Shown one piece after another: positions 53,831-64,000 of a stretch of 64,000 bases of DNA; the stretch's first letter is position 1; each line of letters begins with the position of its first letter. The translations under genes were made by a program, and so were the position numbers. Location: the NCBI GenBank assembly GCA_023079485.1, contig CM041083.1, positions 175,391,480 through 175,455,479 on the forward strand, in the 5' to 3' direction. A model generated the notes under the pieces. It made no database searches. It was not told the DNA's origin and saw only the letters and a list, made by a program, of their open reading frames with translations. The stretch is from Archilochus colubris (taxonomy: Eukaryota; Chordata; Aves; Apodiformes; Trochilidae).

Positions 53831-56800
53831 TAGTTTACTCAGATCATTTCTCATTTCCTTTGAACGTACAAGTTCAATGGAAAATCTAGAATACTTTATA
53901 TTAACTGCATGTAAAGTAGGTTAAAATCTGCACAATTCAGTTTGATGCTCTAGCAACATCTTCATACGTTTTTTTTCCTGCCATTATTTCATTAATTAGA
54001 TTAATTTTTTTAATAAGAATTTAAAGGAAAATATTTCAGGGCAATCATCTTCAGATTACCTTGCTCATTTATTTGCAGGCTGACAAGAAGTGAGGTAAGA
54101 CTCTCCCACATAGGAAACATGGATCAACTGCTTTTGACATAAACCTTCCATAAAGGTTTATGCTTCCATAAAACACAGAGCAAAAATTATGGATGTGATC
54201 AATATAACAAAATTATTAATTGATTAATTAAGTCTTGAAAACAATATTATTCATAATTCATAGTTTAGCTCTTCTTTTGTAGGAAAATGGTGCTACAGGA
54301 TAAGAAAAAGTTGTTTGCTACTGATAATAATTGCTATGATAATTGCTCCTTCACAAAAAAAGGACTTCTAAAAATGCAGTAATAATTTCTTCACTAGTTT
54401 TCTATGAAAGACAGACCTGCAGTGAAATGGAAATATTTCACAATAACATCACAAATTCACTGACATTTTTAATGAAATATGTCAAATTATTTCAAATCTG
54501 TCATTTCATGTCAATGTCTAAACATTTTATTTCAGTAACGTGTTTTGTTTGATTACATTCTCTTCTTACCTCATTTGGACTTTAACATTTTTTACAATGT
54601 AATGCTTAAACTTAGTACTATATTATACAAAGCAGTATAAATATGATAGAAAGCAAAAATTATTCCTTATCAAAACTTAATATCTCAACAATGCCTAGAG
54701 AAAATCATTTGGCCTGAATTGAAAAGTTGCCATGTTCTTATTTTTTATACTGTTTAAACAAACAAAAAGCCATTCTGTTGGGAACACTGACTTTTTTTTT
54801 AGATATGTAATAGAAAATATATCTAAAAGGCTGGAATTTTCAGTAGAGCTGCTCTGGCAACAATAAAGTTCAAGAGGCTAAGTCAAGCTTTGTGACTGTC
54901 TCAGACAGTAGAATTTTCACTTGGAACCACAGATTGATTTTGAGTAATTTTAGGAGCCATTGGAATAAATTTTTCATTCAAATTATTTCAGATACAAGGT
55001 CCTGAGTTATTGATTCTGCAAGCAGGAATGGCTGTAGTAACACAACATCTAAGAACTATCCTGTGTTTAAAAGAAACCCCAAACCTGACAGATAAACAGA
55101 AACACAGCAGTCGTGTTAGCAAGTCACTGTGTATCTGAATATTTGTCAAAGGGATGAGAGGGTGCACTCAGAAGACACCATATTAAAAGTAACAAAACCA
55201 CACACAAAAAACCAGACTCTGGTAATATTTGGACATTTTTAACACCACAGGAAGATATGTTTAGTCTATAAGTCCTATAACTGAGAGGAGTGATGTGTGA
55301 ACATTGGGGTCCATGTCTCTAAAAGTGTAATTTCTTCAGACTCTCAGCCATATTATTTAGGAAGTTTGATAAACATTTTTCCAGGCTAGTGCCAGGTACC
55401 CTGAAACAGGTCATATGTTTGCTTTATAAATCATGTGAAAGTCACTGTGTTTATGGATAGAGACTCCACAGATTGTTAAATAGCATAAATTATGTCTTAT
55501 CTGCCACGCATGCTTGAAATCTTACTGTAGTTGATTATTACCCCAGGTTTGAATGAAGTGTAGGTGTCCCTGTGGAAGCCACAGTTAAAGCTGCTACAAA
55601 AGGATGTTCTTTAATCATAAGGTGGGATCCATCTGCTTAATACAGCATTTAATCTTGCCTACATTTGAAATGCATGGTGAAGCAATCCTGTTGAAGTGTA
55701 TGAGCAAATTCCTTATACAGTCAAAAGACAGAGTGAGGCACAGAGGGAGATCCTGTTTGCTCAAGATAAGAGATGTGATTTAACTCCAGATACATCTCTC
55801 GCTACTCCATTGGCTGAATAAGGAAACAGGACACTTTAATTAGAAGAATTACTTCACTAGGCATTGTAAATGCAGATGTGGGTTAGACAATTTACTGCTT
55901 CAACAGCAATTTCTATCCTGTGGTAACAGACTTTGGATTCATAATGCTCAGGGCCCATGTAAGGGAAAATGAATCTCAGCACTAACTTTTTAATTATGTC
56001 TCAGAAGACATTGATAGCCTCTGAATGCTATATGCCATACACAAGTTGCAACCCTCTCATCACAATTCTAGTTATACTACTTAGGAACGGACACAACATC
56101 TTTTTATTTTGAACACTTGCTAGAAGTAATTAACTCAAAGAGCCAGAGACTTGCTGTTAATGGACTACAGTGGAAATATCTAATTTCAGTCCCTTTTCTG
56201 TATCATCTTTAAATGAAATGTTGCTGGGATGTCTGCCTCAAGCAAGAGCAATCAGTAATGCCTGTCCCTAGCCGGCAGTGCACAATCCTTCTGCTAGGAT
56301 GTGACTGGCAGCAACAGAAACTGGCTTTTGGTTTGAAAGAATCACTAATAGTAACTACAATCTTCCCTACAAACCTGAGGTATATTTAGCATCACAAGCT
56401 GATTTTTTCTACATACAACAAAAAAATCTTTAACCATGTGAATAAATAAGGTCGTGCACAGGATTTATTTTTTATTGTGAATCTATAGCTATATGGAGTT
56501 TACAACCCTCTTCCCCCCCTCCATATACTTGGTGGAGATCTAGCAGTTTTTCCTCCACTTGGACAAGAGCTCCTAATCCACAGATTGGGTTAGTTTTGCT
56601 GGGTGATGAGCCCTAGACTGAGCTGTGGTGAGATCTGCACATTCTGGCTGTCTCTGTGCCTCCCATGAGCTCCATCATCCACTCCCTCCCTACAGCTGCC
56701 ACCTCCTCTCTTGTGTAGCTCCTTTTTCATGCTCCTCACACCTTCTGCAGTAGCTCCACCAGCACCTAGACTTGGCTTCTCACTGAAAGACTTTTTGGCA

Positions 56801-58206
56801 AAACCCAAGACCTTCAAATAGTTTGGATTACTTCAGCTCTAGTAACAGCCCTTGAAGTTTAAAGAGCTCACACAGGCATCTAACTTGTAGAGGAGTATTT
56901 AACTCCCTTCTATTTTTTATGTTTCTTAGGTCCCAGGACATTCTTAAGCAAACTCTTCTCTCTCACATATCATGTAGGAGGCTCTTACACAAAGCCTTCT
57001 GTCCTCCTATCCAAGATCTTTCTGGGCCTCTGCTAGGTGCAATTAGCCCAAGAGTGATTGCTTTAGCAAGGCACAATTGAATATGCTGTCTGAAACTTCT
57101 GCATGCTGCTGCACTGCAGATTTTTTCACTATTTGGCAGGACTCACTTCATTAAGATAAAGTTTTATTGAACAATAAAACAAGACAGCCAAAGCAAACTT
57201 GTTTTAGCCCTGTCTTCCTCCTCTTTGCTGCACCAGATGTCCACAGAGCATTCTTCTCTTCCCTTCTTTCCCTTGTTTTTCCTGTAGGTCTTAGCTATCA
57301 AGGCAAAACTATTAAAGGGTTTCTTTATCTGTTGCCTCCATCAGTATGTATATCCATTTTCAAAGAAAAGACTTATGAGAGAAATGAACTCTTGTTCTAT
57401 GAACTCATTCTTGTGCCTCCAAAGAGATCAGCTCTTCACTCAAATTTTTGAGTAGAGAATAAAAATTTAAATGTACAACTCCAGGAGTTAATTAGAATAA
57501 TGAAGAGAGGTGTTGATTATGGCACAGGTGTGACAAACAGGAGCTTATGTTTGTGAAAGTCATAGAGCTCAAGTTTGACTCCTGGCATTTGAACCTCATA
57601 CTGAAAAGAAAATGTTCACTTAAAACTACAAACAAGTACTCCTTACAGAATACTTTGTATTATACTGAAAATACGAGGATGAGGTTCTTCCCTACTCCAT
57701 TCCCTCTTCATCAGATCATCATCAGGCCATTGCTTTGGTGTGGTCCATTAGTGTGTCCCACTTTGATCCACTTCCTTCTAGTGCAAGCCTTGATAAATTA
57801 CAATGCACAGTGGGGGTATCACAAGTAAGATAAATTTCCTAGCACTCCAACAATGCTCAGTTGAATACTGTGCTTTTGCATTCTATTATTTCACGGTTAT
57901 CCCAAATACTAGAATGTCTTTCAGTCAGTAATTTGGATTGAATGAGACAGCTGAGAAAATTAGTAACTCCCTTGGTTGTTGTTCGGACACATAAAATATA
58001 CCAGGAGAATCTGTATTCTTTTGATAGCATCTCAATAGCTTTCCCTTGTGAAACAATAGATGTTCCCATTTAGACATCATTTCTGCTTTTTACTGGCACA
58101 CTCCAGAAATCTGAAGATCCCTATTTATTTCTTTCTCATCCTTTGTCTCCTCTTTTTTACTAACACTCCCTCCCTTTTCTTACTGAATTGCAGACGCCAT
58201 TGCCCA

Positions 58207-58246
58207 TTATCTATTGCCCTGATACTGTTATCTATTGCCCTGATAC
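58207..58246 (+). repeat. Tandem duplication with 21-bp period
   Basis: The 19-mer ttatctattgccctgatac occurs at 58207-58225 and identically at 58228-58246. Confidence 0.9.
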
Positions 58247-59944
58247 AGAGCTGATAGTTTTACAAATATTCCTCGGCCTTATCCACTGCCACTACTTTTG
58301 CCTCCCAAAAAAGGAGGCTACAGACCCATGGCAGCAAAGAGGCAGAAAGAGCCTGAGGCTTAGAGACAATAGTCTCTAGGCTGATCACCAGAACTGTGTT
58401 TCATGCTTGTGCAGTGTTATGTGCATGCATTTGTCAGAAATGTTATTTTTCCTATTAAGTGACTCCATCTTGGGAGACAAAGCAGATTAATCAGGAATTC
58501 TAGGAACAAAAACCCTTGTAAAGACACAGAGGTCATGAAAAAAAGTCTATTTTTTTTTTAACAAAACAAAACAGACAAATCATGGCAACAAAATAAATTT
58601 AATGCCTTTTCAGGGTAAAACCCCAGAAGAAATTGCTGTTGTTAGTTACAACTTCAGTTGACTGGAAAACAACACAAAAATACCCACTAAGCCCTGTTGT
58701 GGGGACTGCAGGGAGGAATGCAAAAAAGCCCCAAACATGTTGAGTTTTTACTAAAATATTGTGAAAATCTCGCTAGTTTTTTTGATTAAATGAGTCAGTT
58801 TTATTTCATTAATATCACTGAAATATATTAATACAGAATATAATCAGTCTTTCTTCTTACTTTCCTGGTAATCTCACTTGCATCTACATGGTGCTGGATT
58901 TACAGCACCTGACACAACTTAAAAGCAGTGCAAAGACATCTTGAACCAGAATCAAAAGAGGAGAGAGTGGAAAGCACTCAAGTTTTCTTCATTGCTGTTT
59001 TATTAAATTTTACACTCAAAATAATGGAAGTAGACATTTAGCAAGTTAAACGCGTGTTTTGTAGACACACTCAGGAACTGATCTTCTTATCTGATATGTA
59101 ACTGCTTACAGTTTTGTTTTTGTTTTTTTTTAAATCTGCCTATGCAAATGCTAGTATGCCTGGGACGAAGAACCAAGCTTTCAGAGTCATTCTGGTTTGT
59201 ACACTCCACATTAGAAGGTGTCAGGGATTTAATACATCAACAGTTTTCCTTTATACAGTAACCCATATTCCCTGTGGCATGAATCTGAGACATGTGGAGG
59301 TATCTTGGATATACCTGGGCTTCTCAAATGATTCAAAGGGGATACAAGAATTGAAACCCCTTTAAGGTGTACCCATTGCTTATAGATGAATTAGGTGTGT
59401 AAGCTCTTGTTACAGTCCCAGTTCCATGGGTCTTAGAGTATTATCCAGTGGAGAAGGTAATAAGGATTAACTTAGTTTCCTAAGCATAGGTTTCTAGTGT
59501 TATTTGAGATAACATAAGCTTTCTGAGATTAATAAACAGAATTTACAGATATGGCATGACACTTAGGGGCTATGTGACCTTCCAGATCAGGCCAGAATAC
59601 TTCAGGATATCTGTAACATCACTGGAAGTCTGTATGTAGGTGACTGAAATGTATCTCCAGATTTAAGGTAAATGTCTTCATACGATCCATCATCTGTATT
59701 AACTGGATAGTCACTGATAATGAGAACTTAGTTGAAAGGCATGCAACTTACTTCTGCCTAAAAGTAGGTGTTTCAACCTGAAACTGGAACCATACTCTGT
59801 GGTAGTAATTTATGAAGAGGAGTAGGCACTTGTTCATGTAATCTAAAATGATCCATCAGTATTTCCACTCAGATTTTTCATTTCAGTCTTGTCTTGAGTT
59901 ATTAATCTCTGTGAAATCTCCAAATAGGGAAATAGGATGTTTTG

Positions 59945-59967
59945 TTTTTTTTTTTTTTTTTTTTTTT
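59945..59967. repeat. Poly(T) run of 23
   Basis: An uninterrupted run of 23 T's, likely length-variable between individuals. There is no adjacent retrogene on either strand that would make it a poly(A) tail. Confidence 0.9.
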
Positions 59968-62900
59968 AAGTCTTTCTGCTTTAATTCAGGTCCTGTCATT
60001 CTAATCTGATATTTCCTGTTTCCATTATTGTATTAGTATCAGATACTCCTCTGGTGAAAGATACAAAGCTTTGGTGAGGCAGAAGGCTAAAGGAATTGTT
60101 GATACACTTTGTAAAAGTAAGATATTTTGAGGAAAGATTTTAAAAAATGAAGTATTTTGCTAGAAGAGAAGAGTTCTTGCTTACCTGATTACCATAGAGG
60201 TAATACTCAGCTGCAGCCTGGATAATATGAAGAAAAATAGGTACTGAATGTGACTCTGGATCAGAAGGGCTCATACAGCATGCGTTTGGCTTTTGGCTGA
60301 GTTTGCTAAAAGCCTGTATGTTAATTGTAAATGCAGGAGATGGGAAAGGCACATGTTCAATCTAAATTTAAATTGTACTTCACATAGGAACTTCAGTGTT
60401 GTTGCAGGTTTTCTTCAGATTTTCCCTGTATTTTCACTTATCCCTTAGTATACGATAAGGTTTTTTTAATTCAAATCATAGCATATGTCTGATTCTTGAA
60501 TCAATTTCAGCTTAGGGAATAATGATTTCATGCATATGATCAGGATATATCTGCTTAACAGCACAGAAGGGCACAAGGGAAGCAGCAGAAAATATTCCTT
60601 CAGAGTACCAGCAAGCTACCTTTCACAAGGATTAAAGAGCAGGTTTTTTTTAGAAATGTACTCTTTCTGACTTGCTGGAGCAGAAGTTAGGGCATGCATG
60701 TCATGCAAGCAGTGACAACAGCCTAAGGAGTGTATTTCTCTGTCAGTGAGCAAATTGTCTGTGATTTGTAGATGAAGAATGTAGCCTCAAACCTTCAGGG
60801 ACTGAAACAAAGCCTTTGCTTATATTATTCCACATATGCCTCTTCCACCTCTAGCTTTTTGTACATGGTCCTTTTCTTCCACATTTTTAAAATAAAATAT
60901 ATTCTGGTAGCTGGAATTATAAGCCAATGTGTTCTACTTCATCTCCATAAGAAACAGCTATGGAAGTTGGGCAAACAAAAATACCTCCCGAGTTATCTAG
61001 GTTTTGGGACCATGCAATGAATTTTAGAAACATCAGTCTAATCAGAAACACAGCATGTATTTCAGTAAAATACTGTACAAGGAACTTGTCTTTGAGACAT
61101 TGTCTGTACTGCTAAATGAAAGCAGACCTTAGCCTTACTGTAAGAACAAGTGATAGTAGGGGATCTATATGTAAACAGGATTCACCAGATTGTAGGTTTG
61201 CCTTGCATAGAGCTGGCTGGAGAGGTGAAAATCAGAACCAGGGAAAAGGAAATAGGTTGGGGGGGTGACCAGGGTCCATGCCCAAACTCAGTCACTGTTT
61301 GATTTCTTCAGTCTAGGTGTAGCATGAATATCCCTAAAAGAGACTCATGCAAACTCAAGTAAGACAGGCTCTTCATTGGTTCTTTTATCACTCTGATTAT
61401 ACACCATAAAAAAATGTCAACGTTCAGACATCTCTCTGTATGAGAACAGTGAGGGTACCTCCAGCTTTTCATTTGAGATACCCAAGTTTTGCCACAAATA
61501 GGAGAGCTTCATGAGGTGAAAGAACTTCTCAAGGACAGACATCAGTTTTCCAGGCTGGTAGATGCTGGGTACACAGAATTCCATTAAGAGCTATTGTAGG
61601 TGTTTCCCCATTATGGGAAAGCAAAGTATGTTTTAGATCTGTTCAAAAGAGAAGGTAATTTCTCCAAGCATGCCCTATTCTTAAGTCTAAAAGAGCTTTT
61701 GGAGGGCAAGGCTTTTGAGCAATTACAATCCCTGCAGTTCTTTCCAAGGTTCACATTCTGTGTTTAAACCTCAGAAGCTGCATATGGTGGCTGTCAAATG
61801 GCCATTCAAGAGCAGTTCCTCTGAACATAAGTCAAAACTGGGAAAGTGAACTGCACAAGTGATGAATAAATTGAAAAACATCATCTTTGAAGGACAGAAG
61901 GAAGGTTCATGAAGACCACACTGTTATAATTGATGCATCTACTACAGCCTCACCTACATTTTTCCCGCAAATGCTCACTAAGCATCAGTGCCAAGACCTT
62001 TTATTTCAACTTGATCTTAGTGCAGGAACTTGGTGATTAATTTAATTTCTCAGCCTTTAACATTCTCAGATAAAGATATAGCCAAGTTAAACAAGAGGAA
62101 CTTTGAGATTAAATCATTAAAGTATTTGAAGAGAAAGAAAAACAGATTGAGTGACTGTATACATTCTGTTCCTAAGCATTAATAAAATTACAAAGCCAGA
62201 GGTTTATTGCTTTATTTAGCTTGAATGCTTTGTAATCTGTCTGTGGTTTTATTTTCCTTCATCTCCCTAATTCTGTATACAGTCAGTCTTCAAATGAGTG
62301 CTATTCTTTCAAGAAACTGGATTCAAACTTATTTTGAGGAATTTAGGCATCTTCATTTCCACAGAAGCTTCACGTAGTAAATAGCCTTCTTTCATGAAAG
62401 AAAGTAGAAAACCCTGGAGTTCAGCATGACTCCGTTGTTGACTTTCTCATCATATTGCTTAGCAAATGTATTGATTTTGGTCTCCTAAAATGAAATTGGA
62501 CTTTTGAGATTATCAGGAAAATGTATTTATAGTTTTTCATCATTAGAATGAATACTGGAAGAATGATAAACCACTATTTCTGTTCTCTTAGAAGTCCATT
62601 TATTTAGTAAAAACTTATCGGTGCATTCATCAAGTTTGGTGTCAGAGGTGTCTAAAAGCTTCTTTGGGAGTTGCAGGATTGAAGTGAGAGAGACCTAAGC
62701 AAATAATTTGTCTATTATGTCTTTTTCCTTAGACACAATGCAGAGGTTATTGTAGCACAAGTGTTTGGAACAGCTGAAAAGCTTTTATGTATTGTTTGGT
62801 AATAATGTGGTTGAACAATACGAGAGAGACAGGGTCTCCATTTTTTCAAAGGGTGAAAAAGATCTTAGTAATGCTTTGTGTTTTTATAAAAATAATTAAA

Positions 62901-62989
62901 ACCTAAATAAATAATTTCAAACCTCTAAACAAAATTAAAATGTATCTTATTGCATTGGGTAGTGGGAAAAAAAAAGTTCTGAAAGTATT

Positions 62990-63174
62990 TTCAATCACTG
63001 GAACAGGCTGCTCAGGGAAGAGGTAAATTTGCCATCCCTAGAGGTGTTCAGAAAATGTGTAGATGTGGCATTTCAGGGCATGGTTTAGTTGTCATGATGG
63101 TGTTTGTTGGATGGTTGGACTTGATGATCTTGCAGGTCTTTTCCAACCTTAATGATTCTGTGTTTCTGTGATTT
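62990..63174 (+). mobile_element. CR1 LINE 3'-end fragment, plus strand
   Basis: It starts cactggaacaggctgctcag, continues with gccatccctagaggtgttca and agggcatggtttagttgtca, and ends at ccaaccttaatgattctgtg with the CR1 tail. It is the same subtype as the 737-1205 copy (note ggttggacttgatgatcttg). 5'-truncated. Confidence 0.9.
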
Positions 63175-63237
63175 TGTTGACCCAGAAAATACTGCTCATC
63201 TTAATGCAGTAAGTATGTGGAATTACACAAAAATACT

Positions 63238-63892
63238 TGGTTGAAAGATAACCCTCAAAGTCATTTGGTCTGACTCCCTGCTCAAAACTAAATTAACACT
63301 GAAGTTTAATCAAGTTGCTATGAAAATTGCCCAGCAAAGTTTGAATACTCACAAAACTTTGTGATCTGATTTTCCTTAAATCAAACCAGAATTCCCTTCA
63401 TGCAGCCTCTGATTATCCTCATCCTTCTATTGTCCTCCTGAGAAAAGCTTGCTTCTGTCTATAACCTTCCTTTCATTTGTTAATACAGAAAGTGAGTCCC
63501 TACCATGATTCTTCTCTTTTTGAGGCTGAGCTCATCCAGCTCCCCATCCAGCCCTGTAACCCCTTGAAAATGTTGTGTTGCACTCAGTTTGCCCATGTGT
63601 CTCTTGTAGTAGGGGACCCAAAACAAGACACAGAGCTCCAGGAGTAGTCTCACAAGTGCAAAAGAGCAAGATTATTACATATCTTGACATGCTGGCTGTA
63701 CTACTTCATCCGAGGCAGTACATTTGCACTTCATGGGTTCAGCCATATTCAGTTTCTTGTTTATCAGTGTCCCCAGGTCTGTTCTGCCAGACTACTCCTT
63801 AGACAATAAATTCCAGCCTGGGCTGTTGCTGAGCATTATTCTGTCTAAAGTGTAAGACTTTGCATCTGAATATCTGTCTTAATTTTTGTTTG
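63238..63892 (-). mobile_element. Old CR1 LINE fragment, minus strand
   Basis: A diverged minus-strand CR1 covering 3' UTR and ORF2 C-terminal sequence. Landmarks are agtcatttggtctgactccc near the left end, ttgaggctgagctcatccag, gtaggggacccaaaacaaga, agctccaggagtagtctcac, and agtgtaagactttgcatctg at the right. It is less like the standard CR1 than the other copies, so probably an older subfamily. It sits tail-to-tail with the plus-strand CR1 ending at 63174. Confidence 0.75.
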
Positions 63893-64000
63893 CTGTGCAT
63901 GGAAACACACCAGCTGAAAACAGGGATGAATAGCAGAAGTTCACATTGTATTTGCTCTGAAAATACTTAGAGAGGTTAATTTTTTTTCCCTACAAAATGT
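63893..64000. other. Intronic end of window
   Basis: Nothing recognised in the last 108 bases. Confidence 0.4.

Overview
This is 64 kb of vertebrate nuclear DNA, almost certainly from a bird. It is AT-rich, intron-dominated and gene-poor. At least eleven fragments of chicken-repeat-1 (CR1) LINEs are present, several with the diagnostic CR1 3' end on the minus strand (repeats of the type catagaatcatagaatgg), and there is one LTR of a family I recognise from avian genomes. No bacterial-type operons, rRNA, tRNA or CRISPR were found. The species cannot be named from this window.

The only protein-coding gene I can support is TRPC4, on the plus strand. TRPC4 is a receptor-operated, calcium-permeable cation channel. 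Two consecutive coding exons are present: the start-codon exon (28562-28966, ATG at 28589, residues 1-126) and the next exon (51214-51732, residues 127-299). Both have canonical AG/GT borders and phase-0 junctions. They encode the N-terminal cytoplasmic part: four ankyrin repeats, the His/Cys zinc-binding cluster and the TRP_2 helical region. The transmembrane pore and C-terminus must lie beyond position 64000. The 5' non-coding exon and promoter must lie upstream of position 1 or are not recognisable here.

Layout: 1-28561 is the intron (or upstream DNA) before the start-codon exon. It holds two CR1 fragments at 0.6-1.3 kb, a possible LTR piece near 2.6 kb, a CR1-inside-CR1 nest at 17.1-19.3 kb, a solo ERV-type LTR at about 20.0-20.96 kb, and a cluster of antisense CR1 fragments at 25.0-27.1 kb. 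28967-51213 is a 22.2-kb intron with a CR1 fragment only about 170 bp after the donor and another at 49 kb. 51733-64000 is the start of the next intron, ending with two tail-to-tail CR1 fragments.

The most informative non-genic observation is the nested CR1 insertion. A minus-strand CR1 (17726-18933) sits inside a plus-strand CR1 and is flanked by an exact 11-bp direct repeat, and removing it rejoins the host element cleanly. A two-codon upstream ORF lies immediately before the TRPC4 start codon. I see no evidence of a novel biological system. Most of the window is ordinary intronic sequence.
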